Assembly: GCA_000697335.1 (NCBI GenBank)
Contig: JNEM01015239.1
Location: 1 to 12,839 of the forward strand
DNA: 12,839 bases
DNA from: Conidiobolus incongruus B7586
Lineage: Eukaryota > Entomophthoromycota > Entomophthoromycetes > Entomophthorales > Conidiobolaceae
Reading direction: 5' to 3'
How positions within the stretch are numbered: the stretch's first letter is position 1; each line of letters opens with the position of its first letter. Of this stretch, positions 10,113-12,839 are shown one piece after another. The notes under the pieces are model-generated. The model had not been told where the DNA came from. It made no database searches and worked only from the letters and a program-made list of their open reading frames with translations. Both the position numbers and the translations under genes were made by a program.

Positions 10113-11340
10113 CCATTGAATATCTTTATCCGCTCAGGAATTTTTCAGAATTTTTGGATATATTTTAAGTTTATATGGATTAAAATCAACGTTGAGCTTT
10201 AATATAATTAGAATTTTTTACCTTCGATTAAATAGTTTATTAAGATCGAATATATATTTAGATTTTCTATTAAATTTTTTTTATAATTGATGATTATGAT
10301 AATTTAAGTTTTATTAAAAATAAATATTTTGATAATTTAAATATTTTTACTTTTGCATATTTTATTTTTAAATTTTTCAAATGATTGATCAATGTTTAGA
10401 ATTAGGAAATTGTTGAGATTGAACTTGTCTAAAAATGAACGAATCATTAATTAAATTTGAATTTTTGATCAGATTACTAAATTAATTAATTTCAAAAGTT
10501 TATTCAAATCAATTTCAAATGATTATAAATTATCATACATTTCAATTCGATATAGGCTCTTTATTAAATAATTCATTATCAATAACAATATATTTTATCA
10601 GATGTTATAACTTACTCTTACGCTTTATTCTAAACTATTTGATTTATACTTTGATTAATAAACTTGAATTAAATCATTTCAATCACTATATTAGAAAATT
10701 CAAAAAGTAATATAATTTTAACCAAATATTCTTTTTTCAAATAGAATATATTAATAGTTTTCTAATGTACCATCTATTACAAGAAGAATATTAATATAAT
10801 GAACATATCCCAACTATTACATAAATATAACAAAATGGTAATAATTAATGATTTAATTTTGATGTATAATTTTCAAATTAGTTTTTAAAATTATTGGGCC
10901 AACTCAAATCTGTCCCACTTTTTCTAATTTTCAGTTTAACTGAATTTGGTTTTTGAAAAAACTAGTCACCCAGCCAAAAAAAAACAAAAAAATTGGTAAT
11001 AAAAAAATATCTTAGCAATTTTTTCAATTCATAAAATCCACTAGTTTTCTCCTATAAACTATGAAAATAAAGCTAAAAGTATATCATTGCATTTTACAGC
11101 AATATGACTTTATTTTATATTACCTAAACAACCTTTATTTTATGTTGAATATTACATAAATTTATTAACAAAAATATCACTTTTAAGCTTTATCTTGTTT
11201 TATCTCTTATGTTATCTACTATTAATACTAGTAACACTAATAAAAGCTCCATTAAATTATATTTAATAAAAGTTATATTTAGTTGGTTAAAGAAAAAAGA
11301 AAATTGTGAATCCTGGTGTTTTAACAAGTCAAATGCTTTT

Positions 11341-12839
11341 TTTCAAATATATAATTTTATCCCTATTTTAAAAGGAGTAGATTATTTAAAATTAAGAAAA
11401 AAGCTTAATAAAATATTTAACTATATAAAAACTCTCATTTAAAAATTTAAAGCTGTTGAATAAGTTTTAATAAATAAATAAAATGGTAAAAATAGTCTTT
11501 TGTTTATAATAGTTAATATTATTATAATTTAAGATGATTTAATTTTTAAAACCTCTAATATAACTTTTATAGCTTTTTTATCATATAATTAATATTATTA
11601 TAAAAAATTAAATATTTCAAATAATAAAGAATAAAATAATAATAGTTTTTATTTTTAGTTTTCTTTTTTAAGTAAAAGCTTTAAAAATATAAGAAATAAT
11701 GAAAAAAATGGAAAGTATTTAATTTTCCCTTTTCTTTAAGATTATCAAAAAAAATATATAAGTAAAATAAAATCTTAAGATAATAAATTAAATTATAATA
11801 ACTATAAGAAAAATATTAATTATAATTATTAAGAGACTAACTTTTTAAATTCTTATATATATTTCTTTATAATTCAATTAATTATAAATTATATAATGAA
11901 TTTATACTTTTATAGCTAAATTAATTATATAAATAGTATTGAATTATTTAATAAACTAGGTTTTTCTTTTTTCTCTTAATTTTTATTATTTCTTATTTTT
12001 TATATTATTTCTAAGATTAAAACTACCTTCTATTAATATTATAGTATAATAAGACTATTTAATATAAATCTTAATATATCAGTGACTCATTTTAGTTTAA
12101 AGCTTAATTAAACTTTATTTATATTTGCACACTATATTCCATATTATATTACCATATTCTATACCATACTACCTTTATATTAAGTTTTCCTCTATATTAT
12201 ATTAGTAACCTTTTTACTATTGTATTTATAATAATTATTAAAATAATAATTTTTAATAAAAAACCTTATATAATTAATATAAAAAAATTTTAAAAAGAGT
12301 AATTAATTTATATAATTTTAATTATTAAACAAAGTATAATTAAAAGAATATATTTAAAATAATTAACTAAATATTAATTTACAATAATATTATTACTTAT
12401 AATTTATTTAATATAATAAGGATATTATATATATTAATTATATTTTGTTTACTATCATTAATATTAATTTTTTATTAATTTTTTTTTATTCCCTCCTTTA
12501 AATTATAATTTTATTCATTAAGAAAAATAAAATTTTAAAAAAAATAGCTATATATATAAATATAATAACAAATTAATAAGGTTTTGTATTTTATATATAA
12601 AAAAATAATTGCCTTAAACAAAAAAAGATAATTTTTTAAATATTAAAAATTTTTTCTAATATAAATTATCTTTTATTATAAGTAATATTGAATTTTTGTA
12701 TTTTTTATTTTTTAAAAAAAAGGTAACTCCAATTTAATTTTTTTAAAATATAATAATTATAAATTTATTATTAATATAACCTATAAAAAATATAAATTAA
12801 TTATATTTATTTATTATTATCTATAAGAATATATATTCC
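11341..12839. other. Extremely AT-rich tail depleted in CA/TG (RIP-like)
   Basis: From about 11340 to the window end the sequence changes character. A+T is higher still, and the remaining C and G sit mainly in CT/AG, AC/GT and CC/GG contexts. A hand count over 11461-12839 gave about 32 CA+TG against about 56 AC+GT, a ratio near 0.57, compared with about 1.2-1.9 in samples of the other flanks. Loss of CA/TG in favour of TA is the known footprint of repeat-induced point mutation, which strikes repeated DNA in some fungi. The original sequence is not recognisable. The left boundary is gradual, somewhere between 11160 and 11340, and the right end lies outside the window. Confidence 0.5.

Larger units (their letters stand above)
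6770..11200. other. Gene-free AT-rich flank, right
   Basis: No gene is recognised. The stretch contains several TA and ATT simple repeats (listed separately), a pyrimidine-rich tract near 8953-8986, and two patches with more G+C, at about 8400-8660 and 10020-10200. Neither patch yields a recognisable product. In a hand-counted sample (9421-9600) CA+TG outnumber AC+GT by 15 to 8, as in the left flank. Confidence 0.65.

Noticed and set aside
10519-10710. 63-codon open frame on the plus strand
   Set aside because: Ile/Leu/Asn/Tyr-rich product expected from random AT-rich DNA; no domain or supporting context.
11341-12839. Mitochondrial DNA insertion as the source of the AT-rich tail
   Set aside because: No mitochondrial gene, tRNA or rRNA sequence is recognisable, and the selective loss of CA/TG fits directed mutation better. 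It is not strictly excluded.
1-12839. CRISPR array, operon, toxin or phage-type system
   Set aside because: The sequence is eukaryotic in character with one gene; no regularly spaced repeats or clustered genes are present.

Overview
The window looks like nuclear DNA of a fungus. It is a long, very AT-rich stretch (by eye about 20% G+C or less in the flanks) with a single island of roughly 50% G+C that holds one uninterrupted protein gene. That gene, on the minus strand at 4855-6102, encodes a 415-residue forkhead (winged-helix) transcription factor. Its domain resembles forkhead proteins of basidiomycetes and early-diverging (zygomycete-type) fungi more than ascomycete Fkh2 or Hcm1, as judged from remembered family motifs. 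The exact lineage cannot be fixed from this window.

Layout. 1-4660: gene-free AT-rich DNA with simple repeats. 4674-4857: stop codon, 3' untranslated region and a likely AATAAA poly(A) signal of the forkhead gene. 4855-6102: the gene, without introns. 6103-6416: a likely 5' leader that has no ATG on the sense strand for 285 bases, preceded by a TATAAATA box. 6420-6760: upstream region of intermediate G+C, with a perfect 10-base inverted repeat carrying two divergent CCAAT boxes. 6760-11200: gene-free AT-rich DNA with TA and ATT simple repeats and a few slightly less AT-rich patches. About 11340-12839: a tail of still higher A+T in which CA/TG dinucleotides are depleted relative to AC/GT.

No second gene, tRNA, rRNA, CRISPR array or intact mobile element was recognised. 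The most interesting points are the change of dinucleotide pattern between the ordinary AT-rich flanks (CA/TG in excess) and the right-hand tail (CA/TG depleted, as after repeat-induced point mutation), the FOXO-like basic/RRxS motif just after the forkhead domain, and the promoter architecture that supports the chosen start codon. I found no convincing new multi-gene system; a one-gene window surrounded by noncoding AT-rich DNA is the best-supported reading.
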